From the NCBI RefSeq assembly GCF_900106945.1, contig NZ_FNNE01000001.1, positions 1-64,000 of the forward strand: a stretch of 64,000 nucleotides of DNA, given 5' to 3'. The notes beneath the pieces were generated by a model. The model made no database searches. It worked only from the letters and a program-made list of their open reading frames with translations, and was not told the DNA's origin. Position 1 is the first letter of the stretch. Every line of letters starts with the position of its first letter. A program made the translations under genes and the position numbers. This document shows positions 17,503 through 26,330 of the stretch, piece after piece. Source of the DNA: Marinobacter mobilis. GTDB lineage: Bacteria > Pseudomonadota > Gammaproteobacteria > Pseudomonadales > Oleiphilaceae.

Positions 17503-17934
17503 TCACTGTTGCTGCAGCCAGGCGCCAAGCTGGGCGGCGGACATGGCACCACTCTGGCGGGCGACCTCACGGCCGTTGCGGAACAGAATCAGGGTGGGAA
17601 TGCTGCGGATGCCCAGACGGGCAGATGACTGTTGTGCCTGTTCGGTATTGACCTTGGCAAACGCCACCTTGCCGGCCCAGGTGCGGGCCGCAGTCTGGAA
17701 TTCCGGTGCCATGGCCTGACAGGGACCGCACCAGCTGGCCCAGAAATCCACCAGCACCGGTAGATCGGATGTGCCGGTGAAGCTGGTCAGGCTGGTATCA
17801 TTCAGTTCTGCAACGTCGCCGCTGGCCAGGGGCTGCTTGCAGGCGCCGCAATTGGGGCGATCGCCGATCCGCTGCGGCGGTACCCGGTTACTGCGCAGGC
17901 AATGGGGGCACACGATGTGCAGGGCTTCGGTCAT
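17503..17934 (-). CDS. trxC: thioredoxin 2
   Basis: A 143-residue cytosolic disulfide reductase. The N-terminal 35 residues carry two CxxC pairs (CPHC and CGAC) that bind zinc, the hallmark of TrxC. The thioredoxin fold follows with the active site WCGPC near residue 70 and the cis-proline segment RSIPTL near 113. GGAG lies about nine bases before the ATG. TrxC is oxidative-stress inducible in other bacteria; no OxyR site was identified by eye here. Confidence 0.95.
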   Translation of the reverse strand: MTEALHIVCPHCLRSNRVPPQRIGDRPNCGACKQPLASGDVAELNDTSLTSFTGTSDLPVLVDFWASWCGPCQAMAPEFQTAARTWAGKVAFAKVNTEQAQQSSARLGIRSIPTLILFRNGREVARQSGAMSAAQLGAWLQQQ

Positions 17935-17996
17935 GTTGGTTCTCCGTCGGTCAGTCCCTTATTTCTGGGCGCCACCGCAGCTAATATCAAGGCCTG

Positions 17997-18446
17997 TTAA
18001 CGCCAGCTGCTGAGACAGCCCTGACGAAACCGGTAGCGTCCGGTTTCTTCTCCGCGCCGTTCATAGACCCACCACTGGCCATCCTGCCGTTCCGGATCAC
18101 CGAGAATATAGCGTACCTGGGCTTCGCTCATACCTTCGTGCACGTGTGCCTGCACCCGCATCCTCCGCAGGTCCGACGACTGGATATAGCCTGCCGGGCA
18201 TCCGCTGTCGGGGGCAGGACGCCGTTGCGGCGGCTGATAGAACTCGACATCGCTGCCCTGATCGAGGCGGCCACCGGTGCGGACCGGACTGACGTCGATA
18301 ACCCGGGCATCGCTGCCACAAGGGCGATCGCTGAACACTGTCTGGCCGTGTTGTTGGCACTGATAGATGGCTGCGGTTACGGGTGTTGTGAAGGTGACAA
18401 TAGTGAAGAGGATCACCCGGGGGGTGATCCGCTGAGCGTTATGCAT
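17997..18446 (-). CDS. DUF4124 protein with a BamE-like C-terminal motif
   Basis: A 149-residue secreted or periplasmic protein. A signal peptide occupies residues 1-26. The DUF4124 pattern follows as IYQCQQHGQTVFSDRPC, with two Cys likely disulfide-bonded. The last 55 residues include EGMSEAQVRYILGDPER and a WWVYE strand, a layout like the SmpA/BamE fold. Function is unknown. It sits 41 bases after the mgsA stop on the same strand. A second protein of identical design is encoded at 45359-45829. Confidence 0.85.
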   Translation of the reverse strand: MHNAQRITPRVILFTIVTFTTPVTAAIYQCQQHGQTVFSDRPCGSDARVIDVSPVRTGGRLDQGSDVEFYQPPQRRPAPDSGCPAGYIQSSDLRRMRVQAHVHEGMSEAQVRYILGDPERQDGQWWVYERRGEETGRYRFRQGCLSSWR

Positions 18447-18486
18447 CCTGCATCTCCTGCCCCATCCGTGGGCATGTTATATCGGG

Positions 18487-18927
18487 TTAGCTGACCTTGC
18501 GGCCGGTGTAGTCGGAAAAGTCCGGTTTCACGGGCTGGTGCTGTTCGTCGGTCATGCACGGGGATGACAGGATGAACTCGGCACTGGCGCGGTTACAGGC
18601 CACGGGAATATTCCAGAGGGCGGCAATGCGTAACAGCGCCTTGATGTCTGGATCATGGGGCTGGGGTTCGAGGGGATCCCAGAAAAACACCAGCAGGTCG
18701 ATCTCGCCTTCGGCGATCTTGGCGCCGATCTGCTGATCGCCACCGAGCGGGCCGCTGAGCAGTTTATGGATGTCGTCCCGTGCCAGGCGTTCAGACAGCA
18801 AGCGACCGGTGGTGCCGGTGGCGTATAATCTCAGCGGAGCGAAGCGGGCGCGGTTTTCGTCGGCCCACTCCACCAGTTCCTGTTTCTTGTTATCGTGGGC
18901 AACAAGGGCTACAGATCGGACAGCCAT
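18487..18927 (-). CDS. mgsA: methylglyoxal synthase
   Basis: A 146-residue enzyme that converts dihydroxyacetone phosphate to methylglyoxal and phosphate, a bypass used when sugar phosphates accumulate. Diagnostic segments are VALVAHDNKK near residue 6, YATGTTG near 37, the catalytic-Asp motif GPLGGDQQIG near 65, FFWDPL near 88 and PHDPDIKALLR near 96, all close to the Escherichia coli enzyme. GGAG lies about a dozen bases before the ATG. The neighbouring gene for the DUF4124 protein may share its transcript. Confidence 0.95.
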   Translation of the reverse strand: MAVRSVALVAHDNKKQELVEWADENRARFAPLRLYATGTTGRLLSERLARDDIHKLLSGPLGGDQQIGAKIAEGEIDLLVFFWDPLEPQPHDPDIKALLRIAALWNIPVACNRASAEFILSSPCMTDEQHQPVKPDFSDYTGRKVS

Positions 18928-19005
18928 GTTCGGTAATGTCTCCGGTTCGGGTGAAAGGACCAGTGTTTCACAACCGCTACCCGGGCGAAATAGTAAGGAC
19001 GGATA

Positions 19006-19788
19006 ATGACTTCAGAAACCACCATTGATTGGGCTGCCACACCCGCTGCGGTGTGGCGACGTCACCGCCAGGGCCTGCGTGCCATTCGCCGGCTGGATCC
19101 GGTGCAGTGGCAGGCTCTGACTGGAATTGAACGTCAACAGGCTGCACTGGCCCGTAACACGGAACGTTTCCTGTCGGGGCAACCCTCGAACAACGCGTTG
19201 TTGTGGGGATCCCGCGGCACCGGAAAATCGTCGCTGATCAAGGCCCTGCTCAACCGCTACCAGAGTCAGGGACTGCGGATGATTGAGGTGGACAAGGATG
19301 ACCTGGTGAACCTCCCGGAAATTGTCGACGACCTCTGGGAGCAGCCCTACCGCTTTGTCATTTTCTCTGACGACCTGTCGTTTGAGACCGGAGAGTCCGC
19401 TTACAAGGCCCTGAAGAGCGTGCTGGAAGGCTCGCTGGAACTGCCGCCGGAGAATGTCCGGGTTTACGCCACCTCGAACCGCCGTCACCTGATGCCGGAA
19501 TACATGGCCGATAATCTCAACAGCGACGTCCGTAACGGCGAGTTGCACCCGGCGGAGGCCATCGAGGAACAGGTGTCGCTGGCGGACCGATTCGGCCTGC
19601 AGCTGTCGTTCTATCCCTTCTCCCAGGACGTCTACCTGCAGGCCGTGGATGCGTTGTTCCCGGAGGTGACTGACCGTGCCGAGCTGCACCGGCAGGCGAT
19701 TCGTTTTGCCACCGGTCGCGGGGTACGCAGTGGTCGCACCGCCCAGCAGTTCTATCGAGAATTCGCCACGGGCGGTTCCGGCAACTGA
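19006..19788 (+). CDS. DUF815 family ATPase
   Basis: A 260-residue P-loop protein of the DUF815 family, AAA-like ATPases of unknown role. Walker A is GSRGTGKSS near residue 69 and the Walker B region is RFVIFSDDLSF near 117. YATSNRRHL near 158 resembles an AAA sensor-1 segment, and the C-terminus is helical with a likely sensor-2 Arg (GRGVRSGR). Cytosolic. AAGGACGGATA precedes the ATG. It ends 10 bases from a convergent DUF3422 gene. Confidence 0.9.
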   Translation: MTSETTIDWAATPAAVWRRHRQGLRAIRRLDPVQWQALTGIERQQAALARNTERFLSGQPSNNALLWGSRGTGKSSLIKALLNRYQSQGLRMIEVDKDDLVNLPEIVDDLWEQPYRFVIFSDDLSFETGESAYKALKSVLEGSLELPPENVRVYATSNRRHLMPEYMADNLNSDVRNGELHPAEAIEEQVSLADRFGLQLSFYPFSQDVYLQAVDALFPEVTDRAELHRQAIRFATGRGVRSGRTAQQFYREFATGGSGN

Positions 19789-19798
19789 GCGGCGCCGG

Positions 19799-21112
19799 CT
19801 ATTCCTCCCGTCTGGCCATCTTGATAAAGCGGTGGTGGATGGCACGGATGCCGAGGAACACCGTCAGCAGGATGACCGGAATGGCAACGCCCAGTATCAG
19901 CGTCTTGTTGAAATGGATGCCGGCGTCGTGGGCGGCGTCCATGGCCAGCTTGAGCAGGCTGATCAGGTAGTAGCTGATGGCCACCACCGAAAAGCCTTCC
20001 ACGGTGTGCTGCATCATCAGCTGGATCTTGGAGCGGCGGTCCATGGAACTGAGCAGCTGCTGGTTCTGGCTCTGGATCGCCAGTTCCACGCGGGTGCGCA
20101 TCATGTCCGAGGCCCGGTCCACCCGTCGCGACAGGTCTTCCAGTCGATCGCCGACCGATTCGCAGGTTTTGACCGCCGGGGTCAGCCGCCGGGTCATGAA
20201 TTCCGTGATGGTCAGGTGCCCGGACAGCTCGTCCTCCCGCAACTCCTCCAGACGGGTCAGTACCAGCCGATGATAGGCCCGGGTGGCGGAAAACCGAAAG
20301 GTGGAGCGGGCGCGGTAAGCTTCAATCCGGGCGGCGATCTGGGTCAGTTCGGCCAGGATTTCCTGCTCATCCACATCCTGATTGTCGGACAGGGCCTGGG
20401 TAATCACCGCCAGTTGCTGGTCCATCTCGTTGAGGTTCGGTGTGATCTCCCGCGCCAGCGGCAGTGCCAGCAGGGACATCAGGCGGTAGGTCTCAATCTC
20501 AATCAGACGATGGCTCAGACGCCCCAGCTGACTGTTGGAGAGGCTGTGGTTCAGCACCATAAAGCGGCCAAAGCCGTCACTGTGCAGCTGGAACGTACCC
20601 CACACCCGGGCTTTCCCTTCCAGTGGGCTGCTGCCCACCAGGCGTTGGCCTTCAAACCAGGGCCGTACCACGCCGAGGTCGGTATTGGGGCCGTTCTCAG
20701 CCCTCTGCAGGTCGAGGTGGAATGCCGCCACTACCGTGCCGGCAAGCTGATCCAGCCAGCCCTTCGGCAGCAGCGCGAGCGCGGTGTCGCGAAAGGGCTC
20801 GGCATCGTTTTTGGGGGCCAGATCGATGAAGGTGTAGGCGGCGAACTCCATGTGCATTTCCCGCCGAATCCGCAAGTTGCCAAAGGTGGCTTCAAAACAG
20901 CTGGTGTCCTGCTCAGGTGGGGTTTCATCCAGCAGTTCGTGCAGCTCTTGCAGATGCCGGAACTGCTGCTGGCGCTGCTCATTGGTGGTGAGCAGGGCGA
21001 TATGAGTCACCTGGGCGGGGCACGGCAGAATCTGGAACGGCCGTGAATGGAGTTCGTTGTACAGTTCGGCCCGCAGTGGGTGCAGGGCGATATTGGGTAA
21101 CTGTCGGTTCAC
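19799..21112 (-). CDS. DUF3422 family membrane protein
   Basis: A 437-residue protein of the DUF3422 family, function unknown. The N-terminal 230 residues look soluble (LYNELHSRPFQI near residue 17), a helical coiled region spans about 230-360, and two closely spaced membrane helices near 371-388 and 403-423 end the chain. This shape recalls CorA/RMD1-like proteins with a large cytoplasmic domain and a C-terminal hairpin, which is only an analogy. The start is GTG with AGGA about eight bases upstream. The 195-base gap upstream contains no gene; I saw only scattered GGTGTC/GACACC inverted matches. Confidence 0.88.
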   Translation of the reverse strand: MNRQLPNIALHPLRAELYNELHSRPFQILPCPAQVTHIALLTTNEQRQQQFRHLQELHELLDETPPEQDTSCFEATFGNLRIRREMHMEFAAYTFIDLAPKNDAEPFRDTALALLPKGWLDQLAGTVVAAFHLDLQRAENGPNTDLGVVRPWFEGQRLVGSSPLEGKARVWGTFQLHSDGFGRFMVLNHSLSNSQLGRLSHRLIEIETYRLMSLLALPLAREITPNLNEMDQQLAVITQALSDNQDVDEQEILAELTQIAARIEAYRARSTFRFSATRAYHRLVLTRLEELREDELSGHLTITEFMTRRLTPAVKTCESVGDRLEDLSRRVDRASDMMRTRVELAIQSQNQQLLSSMDRRSKIQLMMQHTVEGFSVVAISYYLISLLKLAMDAAHDAGIHFNKTLILGVAIPVILLTVFLGIRAIHHRFIKMARREE

Positions 21113-21307
21113 AGGGAATTCCTATCACTGGGACACCGGTTAGGGTCTGGTGTCAGGCACGCTCACACTACAGACCTTAAGGCATCGTCACCTCCGGCAG
21201 AACACGACCAGTGTCGTACGACTTTAGACACCAGCCTCTCAGGGCGGAGCAACTTAGGCGATCCGGGGCCGGCTGGCAAGCCTGTCCGTGCGTCTCCTTG
21301 GGCCAGA

Positions 21308-23275
21308 TCATGGTCGCGGCAGGCGAATGGTGAAGGCCACGCCGTTGTCTGCGTTTCTGGCCTGGGCCTGGCCGCGATGGTGTTCGGCAATCAGTCGCAC
21401 GATCAGTAAGCCCTGGCCGAGGTGGCCTTCGGCCTGACCGGTGCGGAGGGAGACAAAGGGGCTGAAGATCTCGCTGGCAAGGTGTTCGGGCAAGGCGGAG
21501 CCTTCATTGAACACAGACAGCTCGTAATGGCCATCCTGCGCGCCAAGCCGGACTTCGATCAGGCCGTTGGCTGGGGTGAAATCGCGGGCGTTGTCCACCA
21601 GCTTGTCGAGCATCTGCACCAGCAGTTCCGGGGAGCCATGCATAGGGCAGCCGGAAGCGGGCCCCTGGTAGCGAATTTTATGGCCGGGGTCGAGGCTCTG
21701 GTAGGCGGCCGTGGCCTGGGCGGCAACTTCCGCCAGCTCGAAGTCTTCATGCTCGGCGTGATCGAAACTCTGCTCCAGGCGCGCGGCTTCGCTCATGCCC
21801 TGGAGGATCTGGCTGAGCCGGTCGGTGGCATGACCGACCCGCTCAAGATAGGCCTGCTGGTCAGTGCTGGTGTCCGTACGGGAGAGGTTTTCCAGGGACG
21901 ACTTGACGATGGCGACCGGGGTTTTCAGCTCATGGGACAGCCGGCGGGAAAAGCTCTCCAGATACTGGGTGTAGCCCTGGAGCTTGTCGATCATCTGGCG
22001 GAACTGCCTGGACAGCTCGCCCAGCTCGTCGCCAGCGCGGCTTTCCGGCATTGCCGCAACGATGCGCCCATCGCTATCGACACTGGCATTGACTGCCCGT
22101 TGCAGACGGGTGATGCGCCACGACAGCCAGCTGGAATACCCCAGCAACACCAGCATCAGCGTAATCACCAGCAGGGTGCTGCGGGCAATCACCGTACCCA
22201 GAGCGCTGCCGGACAGGGTGAGCAGCTGGTCCAGGGACTGGGTGAGGATCAGCGTGCGCCCATCGGGCAAGGCTTCGGAGATCATCAGCGCCAGCCCGGA
22301 CTCGGTACGTATCAGAGGGCTGTCCGGCCGGAGCGGCTGGCGTTGTTGGTCGGCCTGCAACGGGTAATACAGCGGCTTGGGCTGATACAGCCGGATCAGG
22401 GTGCGAAGGCCGTTAAGGCTGATTCGCTCGGCAATGTCCAGTGGGCTGAGACTGTTGAAGTCGGGGGTGGTGTCCTCAGCCGGCGAGTCATTGCGGGCGA
22501 TGACCCAGCCACTGGGATCGAGGACCACCAGGTGTTGCCCGGGCGAAAGATGGCCGGACAGGGCCTGTTCCAGTGGACGGGAACGGGTCACCAGTTGTGC
22601 CACGGCCGTGCCTGCGACCGTGTGACTGCTACCCTGGTGGTCGGGGCGCTCCACGGTGAAACCAAAACCACCGTCAGTCAGGGGCAGTTGCAGTTCCACC
22701 TGATAGCCGCTGCCGTGCGCCTGCCAGACACCGCGAATGCGATAGTCCGGCTGTGGACGCGGGTCGTCAATCCAGCCCACCACCGGTCCCGGAGCCGGGG
22801 TGCGTATGAGGCGCTCGTGACGTTCGCCGCGTTCCTGCCAGACCAGCCGCAGGCGTTCCGATGGCTGCTGGGGGCGGCCAAGGTCGAAGTAGACCGGGTC
22901 TGGTTTGGCCACTCGCAGCAGCAGATACAGTTGCTCCCCATACACCGCAAGCTGCCACTGGGCGGCTTCGCCGCTGGAGGCCGGGCGCTCGCTGGCGATG
23001 TCGTCATCGTAGCCAGGCCAGTCGTCGCCGTACCCGTCAAGATTCAATGGCCGCTTAAGCAGGGGCGCATAGAGGGTTGGTGTGTCTGGCCCGGGGGGCA
23101 TGTCGTTGTACAACACGGCGGCGGCGGTACTGGCCGTGCGTTGTGCCTGGCTTTGCATCTGCTGCAGGGCCTGCTGCCGCAGGGCGTCGTCCAGTTCCAG
23201 CACGAACTGCAGGCCGAGCCAGGGAATCAGCAGGGTCAGCAGGCTGGCAATCAGTAACTGACGTTTCAGCGACAA
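21308..23275 (-). CDS. pdsS: sortase-system sensor histidine kinase
   Basis: A 655-residue membrane histidine kinase of the proteobacterial dedicated sortase system. The N-terminal helix (residues 7-27) and a second helix near 375-395 bracket a large periplasmic sensor domain, then a HAMP-like linker. The phosphorylated His is H448 in RLSHELKTPV, and the ATP-binding domain follows, with LVDNARDF near 553 and GQGLL near 627. The start is TTG three bases after the pdsR stop, suggesting coupled translation. The signal sensed is unknown; by context the pair controls the sortase and its target, transcribed away on the other strand. Confidence 0.9.
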   Translation of the reverse strand: MSLKRQLLIASLLTLLIPWLGLQFVLELDDALRQQALQQMQSQAQRTASTAAAVLYNDMPPGPDTPTLYAPLLKRPLNLDGYGDDWPGYDDDIASERPASSGEAAQWQLAVYGEQLYLLLRVAKPDPVYFDLGRPQQPSERLRLVWQERGERHERLIRTPAPGPVVGWIDDPRPQPDYRIRGVWQAHGSGYQVELQLPLTDGGFGFTVERPDHQGSSHTVAGTAVAQLVTRSRPLEQALSGHLSPGQHLVVLDPSGWVIARNDSPAEDTTPDFNSLSPLDIAERISLNGLRTLIRLYQPKPLYYPLQADQQRQPLRPDSPLIRTESGLALMISEALPDGRTLILTQSLDQLLTLSGSALGTVIARSTLLVITLMLVLLGYSSWLSWRITRLQRAVNASVDSDGRIVAAMPESRAGDELGELSRQFRQMIDKLQGYTQYLESFSRRLSHELKTPVAIVKSSLENLSRTDTSTDQQAYLERVGHATDRLSQILQGMSEAARLEQSFDHAEHEDFELAEVAAQATAAYQSLDPGHKIRYQGPASGCPMHGSPELLVQMLDKLVDNARDFTPANGLIEVRLGAQDGHYELSVFNEGSALPEHLASEIFSPFVSLRTGQAEGHLGQGLLIVRLIAEHHRGQAQARNADNGVAFTIRLPRP

Positions 23276-23278
23276 GGC

Positions 23279-23980
23279 TCAGACCTCATGGGCATTCCAG
23301 CGGTAGCCCATGCCGTAGGCGGTCTGGATGCCGTCAAAGCTGTCGTCGGCTTCCAGGAATTTGCGGCGGATACGTTTGACGTGGGAGGTCACGGTGTTGG
23401 GATCCAGGTAGGTATTGGCAGCGGCCATCAGCTGGTCGCGGTTGCGAACATGGCCGGGATGCCGGGCAAGGGCGTGAAGCATCCAGAACTCGGTGACCGT
23501 CAGTTCGACGGGCTGGCCCTGCCATTCTGCCGTCATCCGGTCGACATTCAGGTTAAGGCGGCCCCGTTGCAACATTTCATCTGGCTGCTTCAGAGCCTGT
23601 GCCCAGGCCTGGGTCCGGCGCAGCAGGGCCGTGACCCGCGCCAGCAGGTGATCCATGGTCATGTCCTTGGTGACGTAATCGTCGGCGCCCAGGCGCAGGC
23701 CATACACGGTATCAACGTCGCTGTCGCGGGCGGTCAGGAAAATGATCGGCAGGGTGGGCGACAGCTGGCGCAACTGCTGGCACAGGGTAAAGCCTCCGTC
23801 GGGTTCATCGCCAAGGCCGACGTCGATAATGGCCAGATCCGGAAGCTGGGTACGCAGGGCCTGGAAAGCATGTTCCCGGTCGCTGTAGGCCGACACGCTG
23901 AAGCCGCGATGTTCAAGGGCATCGCGGTAGTTCTCGCGGATGGCGGGTTCATCTTCGACAAGCGTAATGTGTTGTTTCAT
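23279..23980 (-). CDS. pdsR: sortase-system response regulator
   Basis: A 233-residue OmpR-type regulator. The receiver domain has the acidic pair ED at residues 9-10, the phospho-acceptor D53 in LAIIDVG and a conserved lysine in VTKD near 109. The winged-helix DNA-binding domain spans about 135-230 (LTVTEFWMLHALARHPG, then VTSHVKRIRRKF). It heads the minus-strand pdsR-pdsS operon, divergent from the sortase target gene, and probably acts on the 199-base gap between them, where two inverted repeats lie. Confidence 0.92.
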   Translation of the reverse strand: MKQHITLVEDEPAIRENYRDALEHRGFSVSAYSDREHAFQALRTQLPDLAIIDVGLGDEPDGGFTLCQQLRQLSPTLPIIFLTARDSDVDTVYGLRLGADDYVTKDMTMDHLLARVTALLRRTQAWAQALKQPDEMLQRGRLNLNVDRMTAEWQGQPVELTVTEFWMLHALARHPGHVRNRDQLMAAANTYLDPNTVTSHVKRIRRKFLEADDSFDGIQTAYGMGYRWNAHEV

Positions 23981-24025
23981 GGTCGGGGGTGGGTCCGCTG
24001 ACGGTTACTTCCTGATTGACCGTAA

Positions 24026-24053
24026 GTTTTAACCAAGTGTCGTGGCGTCACAA
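24026..24053 (-). promoter_or_regulatory. possible promoter for pdsR-pdsS
   Basis: On the minus strand TTGTGA (24053-24048) and TAAAAC (24031-24026) are 16 bases apart, about 45 bases upstream of the pdsR start. The fit to sigma70 is moderate. Confidence 0.35.
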
Positions 24054-24074
24054 GTCACCGGGGGCAGATTGCCA

Positions 24075-24105
24075 CAATTCATCAGAATTGGATCCGCTTT
24101 GATCC
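24075..24105. promoter_or_regulatory. adjacent inverted repeats in the sortase divergent region
   Basis: CAATTC-ATCA-GAATTG (24075-24090) is a perfect 6-bp inverted repeat, directly followed by GGATC-N6-GATCC (24090-24105). They lie between the divergent pdsR and target genes and could be operators for PdsR or another regulator. OmpR-type proteins more often bind direct repeats, so this assignment is tentative. Confidence 0.4.
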
Positions 24106-24179
24106 CCAATCCGCCACCGGATTGCCGGTTCAGGTCGTTGTAATGAGGGTTATCCCGACAACAACGCAAGGAACCGACC

Positions 24180-26330
24180 ATGTTGCTTACCCATCACTTC
24201 CGACCACTGACCTATGCCCGTCAGCGGCCCCGGGATCATCGCCGAGGCCTTGAGGGCCGGCGTCTGCATCACGGCCTGGAAGCCATCAGCCTTTGGCTGG
24301 CGATGGCCATGCTGCTGTTTGTACACCCGCTCTATGCTGAAGCGAATACCGAGGCCGGTTCCATGGCCCCTGACGGTGCCGGGGCGTTCCACTTTGTTGA
24401 CGATGCCGGTCACTGGCAGACGCCGGCTACCCTGCTGACCACGGAGTATCAGGTGACGGTCAGCGGCCTGATCGCCGACACCCGGCTGGTGCAGCGATTT
24501 GCAAACACCAGTCAGCAGTGGCGGGAAGGCGTCTATGTGTTTCCCCTGCCAGACAACGCCAGCGTTTACGGGCTGACAATGACCGCCGGCGAAAGGGTCA
24601 TTGTGGGCGAGATCCATACCCGCGAAGACGCCACAGAGCAGTACGAAAACGCCCGCCGGGAGGGCCGGCAGGCGGCAAAGGTGGAACAGCAGCGACCGAA
24701 TCTGTTTACCACCCGGTTGGCCAACATCCCGCCGGGTGAGACGGTGTTGGTCGAGCTGCACTATCAACAGTCCGTGCGCTACCAGTCCGGGGAGTTTGAA
24801 CTTCGCCTGCCCACGACGCTCACCCCCCGCTACATGCCTGGCGAGTTACTGCCGGATCAGCCTGCCAGCTGGCAGGGCGGTTGGGCCACCGCGACCAGTG
24901 AGGTTCCGGATGCGGACCAGATCAGCCCGTTCACCGTGGCCGAAGGCGATGTTGCCGCCGGCAGTCACCGCGCCCGGGTTGAGCTGACCCTCAATGCCGG
25001 CCTGCCCATTGCCACGGTCACCAGCCCCAGTCATTCGCTGAATTCAGTGTGGGTCGACGATGAAGTCTCGGTCACGCCTCAGGCGGGCGAGATCCTCATG
25101 GACCGGGATTTGATTGTGCGCTGGACGCCCCAGCGGGGGCAGGCGCCTTCGGCTGCGCTGTTCCACCAGAGCTGGCAGGGAGAGGACTATCTGTTGGCCC
25201 TGGTGGTGCCGGGCGTCAACGGTGAGGCGTTGCTGCCGCGGGAGCTGGTGTTTGTGATCGACACCTCGGGGTCCATGGCCGGCGCGTCTATCCGCCAGGC
25301 GAGGGCTTCGCTGTTGCGGGGGCTTGAGACCCTGGGCCCGGATGACCGCTTCAACGTTATCCAGTTCAACAGCCAGACAGAACAACTGTTTATGGCCGCC
25401 CGCCCGGCGGACTCCGCCAATCTGGCCCGCGCCCGTCGCTACGTCAGTGAACTGACGGCAGACGGTGGCACCGAGATGGCCCCGGCGCTGGCAGCGGCCT
25501 TACACCACGATAACAGCGAGGCGGCAAGCGGCTACGTGCGTCAGGTGGTGTTCATTACTGACGGCGCCGTTGGCAACGAACAGCGGTTGTTCAGCCAGAT
25601 CAGCCGCCAGTTGGGTGATAGCCGGCTGTTTACCGTAGCGATCGGTTCCGCACCAAACATGCACTTTATGCGCGAAGCCGCTCGCTTTGGCCGCGGGACC
25701 TACACTGCGATCAATGATCTGGGCGGCGTCTCGGGCCCGCTGGACGAATTGTTTCGCAAGATGGAGGCGCCAGTGATGACCGCCATCCAGACCCGCTGGC
25801 CAGATGGTTTTACGGCCACGGAAGCCTTGCCGCAACGGCCCGGTGACCTGTTTCTGGGTGAGCCGCTGGTGCAGGTGGTTCGCGGACAATTGAAGGGCGG
25901 CGAACTGGAGGCCCGCGGGCGCCTGCCGGATGGCCGTGAATGGCAGCAGCAGCTGGCCCTTGCCAACGCGGCGCCAGCACAGGGACTGCACCGGTACTGG
26001 GCCCGTGCCCGAATCGACAGTCTGATGGATCAGTCACTGTCCGGTCAGGTGTCGGAGGATGTGCGTGGAGAGGTCACCGGTCTTGGGCTCGCTCATCAGT
26101 TGGTCACCCGCTACACCAGTTTTGTCGCGGTCGACCGGACACCGGTTCGGCCCCTGGATGAAAACCTGGAAACCGACCAGTTGCCCACGCTGGCACCGGC
26201 AGGCAGTGAGGCGAGTATGTTGAGGTATCCGCAGACCGCGACCTGGTGGCCGCTGTTGACCGCGACCGGCTTGCTTGGACTGATGTTTGCCAGCGCGGTG
26301 TTGATGTTGCAGCGGAGGGTCTGGGGATGA
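24180..26330 (+). CDS. marine proteobacterial sortase target protein (VIT-VWA)
   Basis: A 716-residue exported surface protein. After a basic leader, the signal helix is near residues 38-55. A VIT domain spans about 75-210, and a von Willebrand A domain about 350-530 carries the metal-binding motif DTSGS near 361. The C-terminus is a sorting signal: YPQTAT at 683-688, a hydrophobic helix and the basic tail QRRVWG. The motif has Tyr where LPxTx signals have Leu. AAGGA lies seven bases before the ATG. Its stop overlaps the sortase start as ATGA. Known relatives are the sole dedicated substrates of the adjacent sortase. Confidence 0.93.
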   Translation: MLLTHHFRPLTYARQRPRDHRRGLEGRRLHHGLEAISLWLAMAMLLFVHPLYAEANTEAGSMAPDGAGAFHFVDDAGHWQTPATLLTTEYQVTVSGLIADTRLVQRFANTSQQWREGVYVFPLPDNASVYGLTMTAGERVIVGEIHTREDATEQYENARREGRQAAKVEQQRPNLFTTRLANIPPGETVLVELHYQQSVRYQSGEFELRLPTTLTPRYMPGELLPDQPASWQGGWATATSEVPDADQISPFTVAEGDVAAGSHRARVELTLNAGLPIATVTSPSHSLNSVWVDDEVSVTPQAGEILMDRDLIVRWTPQRGQAPSAALFHQSWQGEDYLLALVVPGVNGEALLPRELVFVIDTSGSMAGASIRQARASLLRGLETLGPDDRFNVIQFNSQTEQLFMAARPADSANLARARRYVSELTADGGTEMAPALAAALHHDNSEAASGYVRQVVFITDGAVGNEQRLFSQISRQLGDSRLFTVAIGSAPNMHFMREAARFGRGTYTAINDLGGVSGPLDELFRKMEAPVMTAIQTRWPDGFTATEALPQRPGDLFLGEPLVQVVRGQLKGGELEARGRLPDGREWQQQLALANAAPAQGLHRYWARARIDSLMDQSLSGQVSEDVRGEVTGLGLAHQLVTRYTSFVAVDRTPVRPLDENLETDQLPTLAPAGSEASMLRYPQTATWWPLLTATGLLGLMFASAVLMLQRRVWG

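Noticed and set aside
19676..21046. 456-residue plus-strand frame opposite the DUF3422 gene
   Set aside because: Antisense shadow with no domain signal; DUF3422 on the minus strand is clear.
21422..23257. 611-residue plus-strand frame opposite pdsS
   Set aside because: Antisense shadow of the kinase gene; His/Gln/Gly-rich composition typical of reversed high-GC codons.
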